Shown: positions 55,691-64,000 of the stretch, in pieces
Layout: each line of letters begins with the position of its first letter
How positions within the stretch are numbered: position 1 is the first letter of the stretch
Source of the DNA: Allobrachymonas chironomi DSM 19884
GTDB lineage: Bacteria > Pseudomonadota > Gammaproteobacteria > Burkholderiales > Burkholderiaceae_C
Direction: 5' to 3'
NCBI RefSeq assembly: GCF_000374625.1
Contig: NZ_KB894773.1
Span: 1 to 64,000, forward strand
DNA: 64,000 nt
Notes under the pieces: model-generated
What the model was told of the DNA's origin: nothing
Database searches by the model: none
What the model saw: only the letters and a program-made list of their open reading frames with translations
Program-made: the position numbers and the translations under genes

Positions 55691-55711
55691 GAAAGTCTCC
55701 CAATCTCTTTT

Positions 55712-56242
55712 TTAATAGGGCTTGAAATAGTCGAAAGGCTCCTGGCAGTCCAGGCACTTGTAAAGGGCCTTGCAGGCAGTGGAGCCGAAATGCGAGGTTT
55801 CCACCGTATGGCTGGAACCGCACTTCGGACAGGGCACCACTTCGGACTGGCCAGCCTGGCGCACGAAGCGCAACACGCTCTCACCCTGCACCGGCTGGCT
55901 GGCGCAACGGTTCTGCGGCGGCGCAATACCGTAGGCCCGCAGTTTCTCGTGCGCCTCGTCCGTCATCCAGTCGGTCGTCCAGGCCGGTGCCAGCTGCGTG
56001 ATGACACGGCCCTGCAGGCCGGCAGCCTGCAGGGTGGCGTTGACGTCATCCTCGATCTGGCCCATGGCCGGGCAACCGCTGTAGGTCGGCGTGATCACCA
56101 CTTCCAACCCCTCGTCACCCAGGCGGATATCGCGCAGGATGCCCAACTCCCGCAGCGATACCACGGGAATCTCGGGGTCGGCCAACTGTTCCAGGGCGGC
56201 CCACGCCGCCTGGACAGCGTCCTGGTTGAACTGCGTGCTCAT
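55712..56242 (-). CDS. paaD: Phenylacetyl-CoA epoxidase assembly protein PaaD
   Basis: The 176-residue protein has an N-terminal MIP18/DUF59-type domain (LADPEIPVVSLRELGILRD and VVITPTYSGCPAMG) and a C-terminal zinc ribbon (CPKCGSSHTVETSHFGSTAC and CLDC). PaaD is thought to help mature the iron centre of the epoxidase. It starts four bases after the paaC stop. Confidence 0.95.
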   Translation of the reverse strand: MSTQFNQDAVQAAWAALEQLADPEIPVVSLRELGILRDIRLGDEGLEVVITPTYSGCPAMGQIEDDVNATLQAAGLQGRVITQLAPAWTTDWMTDEAHEKLRAYGIAPPQNRCASQPVQGESVLRFVRQAGQSEVVPCPKCGSSHTVETSHFGSTACKALYKCLDCQEPFDYFKPY

Positions 56243-56246
56243 GGCC

Positions 56247-57032
56247 TTACCAGCTGGCGCCCGGATGGGCGCGCGCCAGACCCTGCATTTCGCTCAGCAG
56301 GAAGCCCAGATGCTCGGAGTGCAGACCTTCCTTGCCCTGCGTGATGTAGCCGCCCGGGAACGCCGGACGCTGCAGCGTGGCTTCGGCCAGGGCGTCGTTC
56401 ACCAGCGTGTCCCACTGCGGACGCAGCGCTGCCATGTCGACACCCACGCCAGCCGCCACGGCGGCCTGTTCCATCGCGCAACCCTGCCAGAATTCCTCGG
56501 TATAGGGCATCAGGTGATCCAGCGCGGCCTGGGCACGTGCATGGGATTCCTCGGTGCCGTCACCCAGGCGCACCAGCCAGTCACGGGAGTGACGCAGGTG
56601 GTAACGCACTTCCTTGAGCGACTTGGCAGCGATGGCGGCCAGCTGCTCGTCGGAAGACTTCTGCAGGTGATCCCACACCAGCACCATTAGGGCGCTGTAC
56701 AGGAAGTTGCGCACGATGGTGGTGCCGTAGTCCATGTCGGACTTGGCGTAACCCACCAGCGCGCTGTGGTGCGGCAGTTCCAGCAGCGTGTAGTTGCGGA
56801 AATCCGGCACGTCACGGAAATAGGCCAGCTGGTCTTCCGTGGCCCCATTGCCCATGCGCTCGGCGGCCTGCTGATACAGCAGACGCGCCTGACCGATCAG
56901 GTCCAGGCTGACGTTCGCCAGGGCGATGTCTTCCTCGATCGCAGGGCCATGGCCACACCATTCGGCGTTGCGCTGGCCCAGCACCACGGCGTTGTCCGCC
57001 AGGTGCAGCAGGTATTCGGTCGTTGCGCTCAT
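56247..57032 (-). CDS. paaC: 1,2-phenylacetyl-CoA epoxidase, structural subunit PaaC
   Basis: The 261-residue helical protein has a ferritin-like fold (YLLHLADNAVVLGQRNAEWC, DIALANVSLDLIGQARLLYQ and RYHLRHSRDWLVRLGDGT). It forms the heterodimeric core with PaaA but carries no complete catalytic diiron site. The ATG shares one base with the paaB stop (TAATG). Confidence 0.96.
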   Translation of the reverse strand: MSATTEYLLHLADNAVVLGQRNAEWCGHGPAIEEDIALANVSLDLIGQARLLYQQAAERMGNGATEDQLAYFRDVPDFRNYTLLELPHHSALVGYAKSDMDYGTTIVRNFLYSALMVLVWDHLQKSSDEQLAAIAAKSLKEVRYHLRHSRDWLVRLGDGTEESHARAQAALDHLMPYTEEFWQGCAMEQAAVAAGVGVDMAALRPQWDTLVNDALAEATLQRPAFPGGYITQGKEGLHSEHLGFLLSEMQGLARAHPGASW

Positions 57033-57325
57033 TACATGTGCCCCACTTCTTCCGGGATCTCGTAGAAGGTCGGATGGCGGTAGATCTTGTCGGCTGCCGG
57101 ATCGAACAGCTCGCCCTTGTCATCCGGGTTGCTGGCGGTAATCTTCTTGGATTCCACCACCCAGATGCTCACGCCTTCCTGGCGACGGGTATACACATCA
57201 CGTGCGGCCTCCAGGGCATGCGCCGCGTCGGACGCGTGCAGGCTGCCACAGTGCTTGTGCTCCAGACCCTGCTTGCTGCGGACGAATACTTCCCACAGGG
57301 GCCAATCTTTCAGTTCGATGCTCAT
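57032..57325 (-). CDS. paaB: 1,2-phenylacetyl-CoA epoxidase, subunit PaaB
   Basis: The 97-residue protein reads [40 protein letters not shown] and [11 protein letters not shown], the conserved PaaB sequence. It links the PaaAC heterodimers. The start at 57325 has a strong AAGGAGG site and overlaps the paaA stop by four bases; the larger open frame that covers it upstream is not coding. Confidence 0.95.
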   Translation of the reverse strand: MSIELKDWPLWEVFVRSKQGLEHKHCGSLHASDAAHALEAARDVYTRRQEGVSIWVVESKKITASNPDDKGELFDPAADKIYRHPTFYEIPEEVGHM

Positions 57326-58332
57326 GCTGCCTCCTTGATTTGACGTTGCTGTTGCTTGCGGGCGTGGGCGATCGCGGCTTCGCGGACCCATGCACCATCG
57401 TTGTGCGCTTTCACGCGGGTGGACAGACGTTCCTTGTTGCAAGGACCGTTGCCGTTGACGGTATCCCAGAACTCGCTCCAGTCGATCTGGCCGTAGTCGT
57501 GGTGACCACGCTCCTCGTTCCACTTCAGGTCCGGATCGGGCAGGGTCACGCCCAGCACCTTGGCCTGCGGCACGGTAGCGTCGATGAACTTCTGGCGCAG
57601 GTCGTCGTTGGAGACGCGCTTGATGCCCCAGCGCATGCCCTGGGCACTGTTCGGGCTGTCGGCATCCGGCGGTCCGAACATGGCCAGACACTTCCACCAC
57701 CAGCGGTTGACGGCGTCCTGCACCATGGCCTTCTGCTCTTCGGTGCCCTGCATCATCACCAGCAGGCCTTCGTAGCCCTGGCGCTGGTGGAAGGACTCTT
57801 CCTTGCACACGCGCACCATGGCACGGGCGTAGGGGCCGTAGGAGCAGCGGCACAGCGGCACCTGGTTCATGATGGCAGCGCCATCCACCAGCCAGCCGAT
57901 CACGCCCACGTCGGCCCAGTTCAGGGTCGGGTAGTTGAAGATGGAGCTGTACTTGGCCTTGCCGGAGTGCAGGCCGTCCAGCATCTGGTCGCGGCTGGTG
58001 CCCAGCGTCTCGGCCGCGCTGTACAGGTACAGGCCGTGACCGCCCTCGTCCTGTACCTTGGCGATCAGGATCGCCTTGCGCTTCAGGCTCGGAGCGCGAC
58101 TGATCCAGTTGCCTTCAGGCAGCATGCCAACGATTTCGCTGTGCGCGTGCTGGCTGATCTGGCGCACCAGGGTCTTGCGGTATGCCTCGGGCATCCAGTC
58201 TTGCGGCTCGATGCGGCCGTCAGCGTCGATGCGGGCATCGAACCTGGCCATCAGCTCGGGCGATTCGGTAGACAGAACCGCTTTCTGCTGCTTGCCCGGC
58301 TCGTCCGAAACACTAAAGGACTGTGTATACAT
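57322..58332 (-). CDS. paaA: 1,2-phenylacetyl-CoA epoxidase, catalytic subunit PaaA
   Basis: The 336-residue catalytic subunit has the diiron ligands in [20 protein letters not shown] and [20 protein letters not shown], plus [20 protein letters not shown]. It adds one oxygen atom to the ring of phenylacetyl-CoA, giving the epoxide. It follows the enoyl-CoA hydratase gene by 48 bases and is the first of the paaABCDE block. Confidence 0.97.
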   Translation of the reverse strand: MYTQSFSVSDEPGKQQKAVLSTESPELMARFDARIDADGRIEPQDWMPEAYRKTLVRQISQHAHSEIVGMLPEGNWISRAPSLKRKAILIAKVQDEGGHGLYLYSAAETLGTSRDQMLDGLHSGKAKYSSIFNYPTLNWADVGVIGWLVDGAAIMNQVPLCRCSYGPYARAMVRVCKEESFHQRQGYEGLLVMMQGTEEQKAMVQDAVNRWWWKCLAMFGPPDADSPNSAQGMRWGIKRVSNDDLRQKFIDATVPQAKVLGVTLPDPDLKWNEERGHHDYGQIDWSEFWDTVNGNGPCNKERLSTRVKAHNDGAWVREAAIAHARKQQQRQIKEAA

Positions 58333-58380
58333 AGTGAAGTCTCCTTACTACTTGGGAAAAATTGGAGTGGCTGGGCAGCC

Positions 58381-59169
58381 TCAGGCAAGCCAGGACGGCT
58401 TGCGCTTCTCCAGGAATGCCCCGATGCCCTCACGGGCTTCCGGGGTCGCACGCTGGCGCGCAATGCGCCGGGCAGTTTCTTCTCCAGCGGCCTCGCCAAT
58501 CGGCAGACCGTGGATCGCAGCCACCAGATCCTTGGCCGCCTGCTGGGCACCAGGGCCGCCGGTGAGCAGCGGTTCGACCACGGCCTGGACCGTGGCATCC
58601 AGATCGTCGCGGGCGCAAACTTCGTGCACCAGGCCGATCATCTGGGCGCGTTGCGCCGTAAAGCGCTCGGCACTCTGGAAATAGCGCAGCGACTGGCGCG
58701 GACCGATGGCACGCAGCACATAGGGGCTGATGACGGCCGGGATGATGCCGAACTTGACTTCGGAAGTCGCGAACGAGGCATCATCGCTGGCCACCGCGAT
58801 ATCGCAGGCAGCCGCCAGGCCGGTACCACCGCCCAGGGCAGCGCCCTGGACCCGGGCCACGGTCGGCTTGGACATGGTGGCCATGCGGCGCAGCATGCCG
58901 GCAAAACGCAGGGCATCGGCGCGGTTTTCTTCCTCGGTAAAGGTGGAGGCACGCTTCATCCAGTTCAGGTCGGCGCCGGCAGAAAAATGCTTGCCCTTGC
59001 CGCCCAGCACCACCACGCGCACGCTGTCGTCCTGATCCAGTTCGGCAAATGCCTGATCCAGTTCGGCAATCAGCTGCTCGTCAAACGCGTTGAACACATC
59101 GGGGCGGTCCATCCAGACGGTGGCAACCGCGCCTTCGCGCTCGATGCTCAATGTCGTGTACTTGCTCAT
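58381..59169 (-). CDS. Enoyl-CoA hydratase in the PaaF position
   Basis: The 262-residue crotonase has KHFSAGADLNWMKRASTFTE, GAALGGGTGLAAACDIAVAS and EVKFGIIPAVISPYVLRAIG. The NWM and PAVISPYV segments are typical of methylglutaconyl-CoA hydratase-like enzymes (LiuC/AtuE branch) rather than E. coli PaaF. In this operon it most likely hydrates 2,3-dehydroadipyl-CoA, the PaaF step, but a different specificity is possible. The start at 59169 is set by GGAGTG; 14 bases separate it from the thiolase gene. Confidence 0.88.
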   Translation of the reverse strand: MSKYTTLSIEREGAVATVWMDRPDVFNAFDEQLIAELDQAFAELDQDDSVRVVVLGGKGKHFSAGADLNWMKRASTFTEEENRADALRFAGMLRRMATMSKPTVARVQGAALGGGTGLAAACDIAVASDDASFATSEVKFGIIPAVISPYVLRAIGPRQSLRYFQSAERFTAQRAQMIGLVHEVCARDDLDATVQAVVEPLLTGGPGAQQAAKDLVAAIHGLPIGEAAGEETARRIARQRATPEAREGIGAFLEKRKPSWLA

Positions 59170-59183
59170 GCGGACACTCCGGC

Positions 59184-60389
59184 TCAGACGCTCTCGATGA
59201 CCATGGCGATGCCCTGGCCCACGCCGATGCACATGGTGCACAGGGCGTAGCGGCCGCCACGGCGCTTGAGCTCGTAGGCCGCCGTCATCACCAGACGCGC
59301 ACCGCTGGCACCCAGCGGGTGACCCATGGCGATGGCACCGCCGTTCGGGTTCACGTGTTCGGCGTCATCGGACAGACCCAAATCGCGCAGCACGGCCAGC
59401 GCCTGTGCGGCAAAGGCTTCGTTCAGCTCGATCACGTCCATCTGCTCCAGGCTCAGGCCGGTCTGGGCCAGCACCTTGCGCACGGCCGGAGCCGGGCCAA
59501 AACCCATGATACGCGGAGCCAGGCCGGCCGTGGCCATGCCGACCACACGGGCGATCGGCTTGAGACCGTACTGGCCGGCGGCCTGCTCGGAAGCCACCAG
59601 CAGCGCACAGGCACCATCGTTCACACCGGAAGCGTTGCCGGCCGTCACGGTCAGATCGGGACCGTTCACGCCCTTCAGCTTGGCCAGTTGTTCCAGCGTG
59701 GTTTGCGGACGCGGATGCTCGTCGGCGGCAAACACCACCGGATCACCCTTCTTGCGGGGAATGGTCACGCTGATCAGCTCGTCGGCAAAGCGGCCGGCGG
59801 CGTCGGCAGCGGCCCAGCGCTGCTGCGAACGCAGCGCAAAGGCGTCCTGGTCGGCGCGGCTGATGTTGAAATCGGCAGCCACGTTGTCGGCCGTCTGCGG
59901 CATGGAGTGCGTCTCGTACAGCTTCTTCATCATCGGGTTGATGAAGCGCCAGCCGATCGTCGTGTCGTACACGGCATTGCTGCGGCTGAAGGCGGTTTCG
60001 GCCTTGGGCATGACGAAGGGGGCACGGCTCATGCTTTCCACACCGCCGGCAATCATCAGGCCGGCTTCGCCTGCCTTGATGCTGCGCGCTGCCAGACCGA
60101 TGGCATCCATGCCGGAACCGCACAGGCGGTTCACGGTGGTACCGGGCACGTTCACCGGCAGTCCGGCCAGCAGGCCGCTCATGCGGGCCACGTTGCGGTT
60201 GTCTTCGCCGGCCTGGTTGGCACAGCCGTAGATGATGTCATCCACCAGGTTCCACTCGACCTGGGGGTTGCGCTCCATCAGCGCCTTGATCGGCAGCGCG
60301 CCCAGATCATCGGCGCGCACCGTGGACAGGGTGCCACCGTAGCGCCCGAAGGGCGTGCGGATGGCGTCGCAGATAAATGCCTGTGTCAT
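59184..60389 (-). CDS. paaJ: 3-oxoadipyl-CoA thiolase (PaaJ/PcaF type)
   Basis: The 401-residue thiolase has the nucleophilic Cys in TVNRLCGSGMDAI (about residue 90), the His-containing NPNGGAIAMGHPLGASGARL and the second Cys in CIGVGQGIAMVIE. Its start AFICDAIRTPFGRYGGTLS is standard for 3-oxoadipyl-CoA thiolases. It cleaves 3-oxoadipyl-CoA (and the dehydro form) to acetyl-CoA and succinyl-CoA, the final step of the pathway. Confidence 0.94.
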   Translation of the reverse strand: MTQAFICDAIRTPFGRYGGTLSTVRADDLGALPIKALMERNPQVEWNLVDDIIYGCANQAGEDNRNVARMSGLLAGLPVNVPGTTVNRLCGSGMDAIGLAARSIKAGEAGLMIAGGVESMSRAPFVMPKAETAFSRSNAVYDTTIGWRFINPMMKKLYETHSMPQTADNVAADFNISRADQDAFALRSQQRWAAADAAGRFADELISVTIPRKKGDPVVFAADEHPRPQTTLEQLAKLKGVNGPDLTVTAGNASGVNDGACALLVASEQAAGQYGLKPIARVVGMATAGLAPRIMGFGPAPAVRKVLAQTGLSLEQMDVIELNEAFAAQALAVLRDLGLSDDAEHVNPNGGAIAMGHPLGASGARLVMTAAYELKRRGGRYALCTMCIGVGQGIAMVIESV

Positions 60390-60401
60390 TGTTCTTTCTC
60401 C

Positions 60402-61721
60402 TTACACCAGCTTCGGACGGTTGTCGTACACGCGACGCGCCTTGCCCGTCAGGGTGCGCGGCAGTTGGTCGGCATCGACAATCACCACCTTGGTGCTGAT
60501 GCCAATATGGGTCTTGATGTGGTGCTGCAGCTCCTTGGCGCACAGCTGCACCTCTTGCGGGGTCAGGCGGCCGGTGAACTCGCGCTGCAATTCGCAATGC
60601 ACTTCCACGTCGTCCATCAGGCCGGTGCGGCTCAGGTGGATCTGGTACACACCAGCCAGACGCTTGTCGCGCAGGATCTGCTCTTCCACCTGGCTGGGGA
60701 ACACGTTCACGCCACGCACGATCAGCATGTCGTCGGTACGGGCACCGATCTTGCCGATGCGGCGGAAAGCGCGCGAGCTCGGCGCCAGCAGACGCGTCAG
60801 GTCACGCGTGCGGTAGCGGATCACCGGGAAGGCTTCCTTGGTCAGCGAGGTGAACACCAGTTCGCCCTCGGAGCCGTCGGGCAGCACTTCGCCGGTTTCG
60901 GGATCGATGATTTCCGGGTAGAAGTGGTCTTCCCAGATCACCGGGCCGTCCTTGCTTTCCACGCATTCGCAGGCCACGCCCGGGCCCATCACTTCGGTCA
61001 GGCCGTAGATGTCCACCGCGTCGATGCCCAGCTTGCGCTCGATTTCACCGCGCATGCCTTCGCCCCAGGGCTCGGCACCAAACACGCCCACGCGCAGGGA
61101 GATGTCCTCGGGGGACACGCCCAGACGCTCGAATTCCTCGGCAATCACCAGCGAATAGGACGGCGTCACCATGATCGCATCGGGCTTGAAATCCATGATC
61201 TGCGAGACCTGCTTTTCGGTCTGGCCACCGGACATCGGCACCACGGTACAACCCAGACGCTCGATGCCGTAGTGGGCACCCACGCCGCCGGTGAACATGC
61301 CGTAGCCGTAGGAGTTCTGCACCATGTCGCCGGGACGCACGCCAGCCGCATACAGCGAACGCGCAATCAGGTCGGCCCAGTTGTCGATGTCCTTGCGGGT
61401 GTAGCCCACCACCACCGGCTTGCCGGTGGTACCGCTGGAAGCGTGCAGGCGCGTCACTTCCTTCATCGGCTTGGCGAACAGGCCGAAGGGGTAGTTGTCC
61501 CGCAGGTCGATCTTGGTCATGAACGGGAACTTGGACAGATCGGACAGGGTTTTCAGATCGTCCGGGTGCACGCCCTGGGCCTCGCACTTGGCGCGGTAGG
61601 GCGCCACGTTGTCATAGGTGTGGCGCACCGACCACTTCAGGCGTTCGAGTTGCAGGGCCGAGATTTCGTCCCGGCTGGCCGACTCGATGGCGTGCAGTCC
61701 GGGTTTTGCTTGCTGGTTCAT
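60402..61721 (-). CDS. paaK: Phenylacetate-CoA ligase
   Basis: The 439-residue adenylate-forming ligase has the P-loop-like ASSGTTGKPVVVGYT, GYGMFTGGVGAHYGIERLG, YGLTEVMGPGVACEC and the C-terminal TGKARRVYDNRP. It activates phenylacetate to phenylacetyl-CoA with ATP, the entry reaction. It starts 60 bases after paaI and precedes the thiolase by 12. Confidence 0.96.
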   Translation of the reverse strand: MNQQAKPGLHAIESASRDEISALQLERLKWSVRHTYDNVAPYRAKCEAQGVHPDDLKTLSDLSKFPFMTKIDLRDNYPFGLFAKPMKEVTRLHASSGTTGKPVVVGYTRKDIDNWADLIARSLYAAGVRPGDMVQNSYGYGMFTGGVGAHYGIERLGCTVVPMSGGQTEKQVSQIMDFKPDAIMVTPSYSLVIAEEFERLGVSPEDISLRVGVFGAEPWGEGMRGEIERKLGIDAVDIYGLTEVMGPGVACECVESKDGPVIWEDHFYPEIIDPETGEVLPDGSEGELVFTSLTKEAFPVIRYRTRDLTRLLAPSSRAFRRIGKIGARTDDMLIVRGVNVFPSQVEEQILRDKRLAGVYQIHLSRTGLMDDVEVHCELQREFTGRLTPQEVQLCAKELQHHIKTHIGISTKVVIVDADQLPRTLTGKARRVYDNRPKLV

Positions 61722-61781
61722 GCAAAAGTCTCCAGTGAATGAATATGTTGTTGTTTGAGAAAAAAAGGAAACGGCACCAGA

Positions 61782-62246
61782 TCAGGCCGCATCGGTAAAA
61801 CTGGCCGTGACTTCGCCACGGATGCGGTAGCTCTTGCCGCGGAACAGAGCCACGGTGCCACCGTCCACCACGCTGACGGTAACGTCGTAGACACCGGTAC
61901 GGCCCGATGCCGAACGCTCGACCGCACGTGCCTCCAGCAGTTCGCCTTCCCGTGCCGGCGCCAGAAAATCGATATGGCAGGCCGATGCCACGGTGTTCAG
62001 GTTGTAGCTGTTGCAGGCATAGGCAAAGGCGGTATCGGCCAGCGTGAACAGCATGCCGCCGTGGCAGATGTGGTGGCCGTTGACCATGTCGGGGGCCACG
62101 CGCATGCGCACCGTGGCTTCGCCGGGGCTGACTGCCACCAGTTCCATGCCGCGTGCATGGGCGTTGGTGTCACGCTGCCACATGGCCTGGGCCGCGGCAT
62201 CCGCCAGGGCCTGTGCTTCGGCCGGGCTGATCTTCTGTTCATCCAT
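61782..62246 (-). CDS. paaI: Hydroxyphenylacetyl-CoA thioesterase PaaI
   Basis: The 154-residue hotdog-fold thioesterase has NGHHICHGGMLFTLADTAFA, the active-site HGG/ADTA motif, and SACHIDFLAPAREGELL. It releases CoA from dead-end acyl-CoA by-products of the pathway. The ATG at 62246 was chosen because AGGAG lies nine bases upstream; upstream in-frame ATGs sit on the ribosome-binding site itself. It overlaps the paaH stop by eight bases. Confidence 0.93.
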   Translation of the reverse strand: MDEQKISPAEAQALADAAAQAMWQRDTNAHARGMELVAVSPGEATVRMRVAPDMVNGHHICHGGMLFTLADTAFAYACNSYNLNTVASACHIDFLAPAREGELLEARAVERSASGRTGVYDVTVSVVDGGTVALFRGKSYRIRGEVTASFTDAA

Positions 62247-63768
62247 GACGGACATCTCCTGCATAAACCTGTTGTTGGATCCAGGGGGACACGCGATAGC
62301 GGTCCTCTCCATAGAACTGGGCCAGATGGGCGAGCACGGTACGCACCTGCTCCAGTCCCACCTGACGCGCCCAGGCCAGCGGGCCACGCGGGTAGTTCAC
62401 GCCCAGCTGCATCGCCACGTCGGTACTGTCGACATCGCACACGCCCTGGTTGACGGCATCGGCGGCCTCGTTGGCCAGCATGGCCACGGTGCGCATCACC
62501 GGCAGGCCGGGAACATCACGCAGCACGGACACGGCATAGCCGGCCGCCTGCAACAGGCCGGTCACGGCCTGCACGGCAGCCGCATCGGCCTGCAGCGCCG
62601 CCGCCACCGCCAGACGCGTGGCCTGGGTGTAATCCAGCGCCAGATCCACCAGCACCAGGTTGTTGCAACCCAGGGCATGGGCACGCTGGGTGGCGGTGCG
62701 GCCATCGGTCAGATAGAGGGCGGTGTCGCCGATCTGCGCCACGCGGCCATCGGCCTGTGCCGGCTGCTGCGTGAAGGCCACGCCAGCCTGTTGCAGGCGA
62801 CTGGCCAGCGCTTGCGCCAGCGGGCATTCGCCATGCAGCACGATGCCGGCCGGTGCCGCCACGGCAGCAGCCGTTTGCGGCTGCGGCTTGTCGGCGCCTT
62901 CGGCGTAATCGTAGAAACCGCGACCGGTCTTGCGGCCCAGGAAGCCGGCATCCACCAGATCCTGCTGCATCAGCGAAGGCAGGAAGCGCTGGTCGTTGTA
63001 GAAGGCATTCCAGACCGACTTGGTGACGGCAAAGTTCACGTCGTGGCCGATCATGTCCATCAGCTCGAACGGGCCCATGCGGAAGCCGCCCGCCTCGCGC
63101 AGGACGGCATCCAGCGTGGCGATGTCGGCAGCGCCCTCGCCTGCCAGACGCAGGCTTTCGGCATAGTAGGGGCGCGCCACGCGGTTGACGATGAAGCCGG
63201 GCGTGGACTTGGCGTGCACCGGGGTCTTGCCCCAGGCCACGGAGGTGTCATAGATGATCTCGGCCACCTGGCGGTCGGTCGCCAGGCCGGACACCACTTC
63301 CACCAGCTTCATCAGCGGCGCCGGATTGAAGAAGTGCATGCCGACCAGCTGCTGCGGGCGCTTCAGCGCCGCGCCAATGGCGGTCACGGAGATCGAGGAG
63401 GTGTTGGTCGCCAGGATGGCGTCTGCGGCAACAATGTCTTCCAGCTCGGCAAACAGCTTGCGCTTGACGTCCAGGTTCTCGACGATGGCTTCCACCACCA
63501 GGGCGGCATCGGCAAATTCCTGGTTGCTGGCGGCCGGCAGCAGGCGTGCGCCGGCAGCTTCTGCCTGCTCCGCGCTCATGCGGCCTTTGTCGGCCAGCTT
63601 GCCGAACATCTTGCGGATGTTGGCGATCGCCTGTTCGGCGGCACCCTCACGCGCGTCCAGCAGACGCACGGTGTGGCCGGCCTGGGCCGCCACCTGGGCA
63701 ATGCCGGCACCCATGGCACCAGCACCAATCACGGCTACCACGCGGGTAGCGGGCAATGCTTGGCTCAT
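62239..63768 (-). CDS. paaH: 3-hydroxyadipyl-CoA dehydrogenase PaaH (two-domain)
   Basis: The 509-residue protein has an N-terminal 3-hydroxyacyl-CoA dehydrogenase unit ([40 protein letters not shown] and STPGFIVNRVARPYY). The C-terminal second unit (about 290-500) is diverged and ends with a DSTDVAMQLGVNYPRGPLAW domain. It oxidises 3-hydroxyadipyl-CoA to 3-oxoadipyl-CoA. Its start lies two bases after the paaG stop, so the genes are coupled. Confidence 0.95.
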   Translation of the reverse strand: MSQALPATRVVAVIGAGAMGAGIAQVAAQAGHTVRLLDAREGAAEQAIANIRKMFGKLADKGRMSAEQAEAAGARLLPAASNQEFADAALVVEAIVENLDVKRKLFAELEDIVAADAILATNTSSISVTAIGAALKRPQQLVGMHFFNPAPLMKLVEVVSGLATDRQVAEIIYDTSVAWGKTPVHAKSTPGFIVNRVARPYYAESLRLAGEGAADIATLDAVLREAGGFRMGPFELMDMIGHDVNFAVTKSVWNAFYNDQRFLPSLMQQDLVDAGFLGRKTGRGFYDYAEGADKPQPQTAAAVAAPAGIVLHGECPLAQALASRLQQAGVAFTQQPAQADGRVAQIGDTALYLTDGRTATQRAHALGCNNLVLVDLALDYTQATRLAVAAALQADAAAVQAVTGLLQAAGYAVSVLRDVPGLPVMRTVAMLANEAADAVNQGVCDVDSTDVAMQLGVNYPRGPLAWARQVGLEQVRTVLAHLAQFYGEDRYRVSPWIQQQVYAGDVRHG

Positions 63769-63770
63769 GT

Positions 63771-64000
63771 TCAGGCTCCGGTAAAGCGCGGTGCGCGTTT
63801 TTCCAGGAAGGCAGACACGCCTTCCACGTAATCGGCGCTGCGGCCCATTTCGCGCATCAGCATGCCTTCCAGCGTCAGGTGCTGCTCCAGCGTGTGGCTG
63901 GAAGCGGTCAGCATGGCCTGGCGCGTGCGCACCAGCGCCTTGGTCGGCATGGTGGCCAGCTGGGCCGCCAGGGCATCGATACGGGCAGCAAAGTCGTCGT
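63771..64000 (-). CDS. paaG: 1,2-epoxyphenylacetyl-CoA isomerase PaaG, C-terminal fragment
   Basis: The last 75 codons of a crotonase-family gene run in from the right edge. The translation ends EGMLMREMGRSADYVEGVSA and FLEKRAPRFTGA, the usual C-terminus of PaaG. The rest is outside the window. PaaG isomerises the ring epoxide to an oxepin. The operon continues further upstream beyond the edge. Confidence 0.85.
   Translation of the reverse strand, partial: DDFAARIDALAAQLATMPTKALVRTRQAMLTASSHTLEQHLTLEGMLMREMGRSADYVEGVSAFLEKRAPRFTGA

Noticed and set aside
59151-61742. Plus-strand open frame of more than 800 codons opposite paaJ and paaK
   Set aside because: Shadow frame rich in His, Gly and Gln with no domain; the minus strand carries intact thiolase and ligase motifs.

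Overview
The window is chromosomal DNA from a GC-rich betaproteobacterium, most likely of the order Burkholderiales. The evidence is protein style rather than any rRNA: a short CoaX starting with DIGNTRLKW, an argB of Comamonadaceae/Burkholderiales type, and a complete aerobic phenylacetate (paa) operon beside an AAHS-family aromatic acid transporter. I see no rRNA, tRNA or CRISPR array.

Region 1 (1-15053) is an accessory island. Its left edge is the N-terminal part of an IS256-family transposase. Two divergent operons then encode a nearly complete type IV secretion system: virB1-B2-B3-B4-[peptidoglycan hydrolase]-virB5-virB6-[DUF4189-like secreted protein] leftward, and virB7-B8-B9-B10-B11-[orphan secreted protein]-virD4-trbM rightward. 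VirB7 is long and carries a C-terminal N0-like domain. Gene order within the virB1-B6 block matches the bacteria-killing X-T4SS of Xanthomonas citri, including an effector-like gene between virB4 and virB5. That gene encodes a two-domain peptidoglycan hydrolase without a signal peptide and with a C-terminal tail resembling XVIPCD secretion domains. This is the most interesting system in the window: a candidate antibacterial T4SS with a candidate effector and unassigned candidate immunity genes. The trbM/kikA gene is a conjugation-type component, so a conjugative role is not excluded.

Region 2 (15057-34161) runs from core metabolism (enoyl-CoA hydratase, argB) into a glycan locus. Leftward galU-rfbB-rfbD-rfbA-rfbC make UDP-glucose and dTDP-L-rhamnose. 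Rightward genes encode a UDP-HexNAc dehydrogenase, an Abi_2 pseudogene, wbpB-wbpD-wbpE (UDP-GlcNAc3NAcA synthesis), a flippase, an acyltransferase, two GT4 glycosyltransferases, an aminotransferase, a PglC-type phosphoglycosyl transferase and a PglF/WbpM-type 4,6-dehydratase. No Wzy polymerase or ligase is visible.

Region 3 (34215-54099) is ordinary chromosome: acyl-CoA-binding protein, M20 amidohydrolase, MscK-type channel, coaX, BON-LysM protein, amn, hemerythrin, 3-hydroxybutyryl-CoA dehydrogenase, lipoprotein, ribD, methyltransferase, htpG with a sigma32-like promoter, M48 lipoprotein protease, recQ, two small proteins (DUF2249 and DGC domains) with an FNR-like upstream site, and an AAHS transporter with a consensus FNR/DNR box just before its start codon.

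Region 4 (54530-64000) is the leftward phenylacetate operon: paaG (cut by the right edge), paaH, paaI, paaK, a 3-oxoadipyl-CoA thiolase, an enoyl-CoA hydratase, then paaA-B-C-D-E. It would convert phenylacetate through phenylacetyl-CoA and its epoxide to acetyl-CoA and succinyl-CoA; paaZ and a regulator are not in the window.
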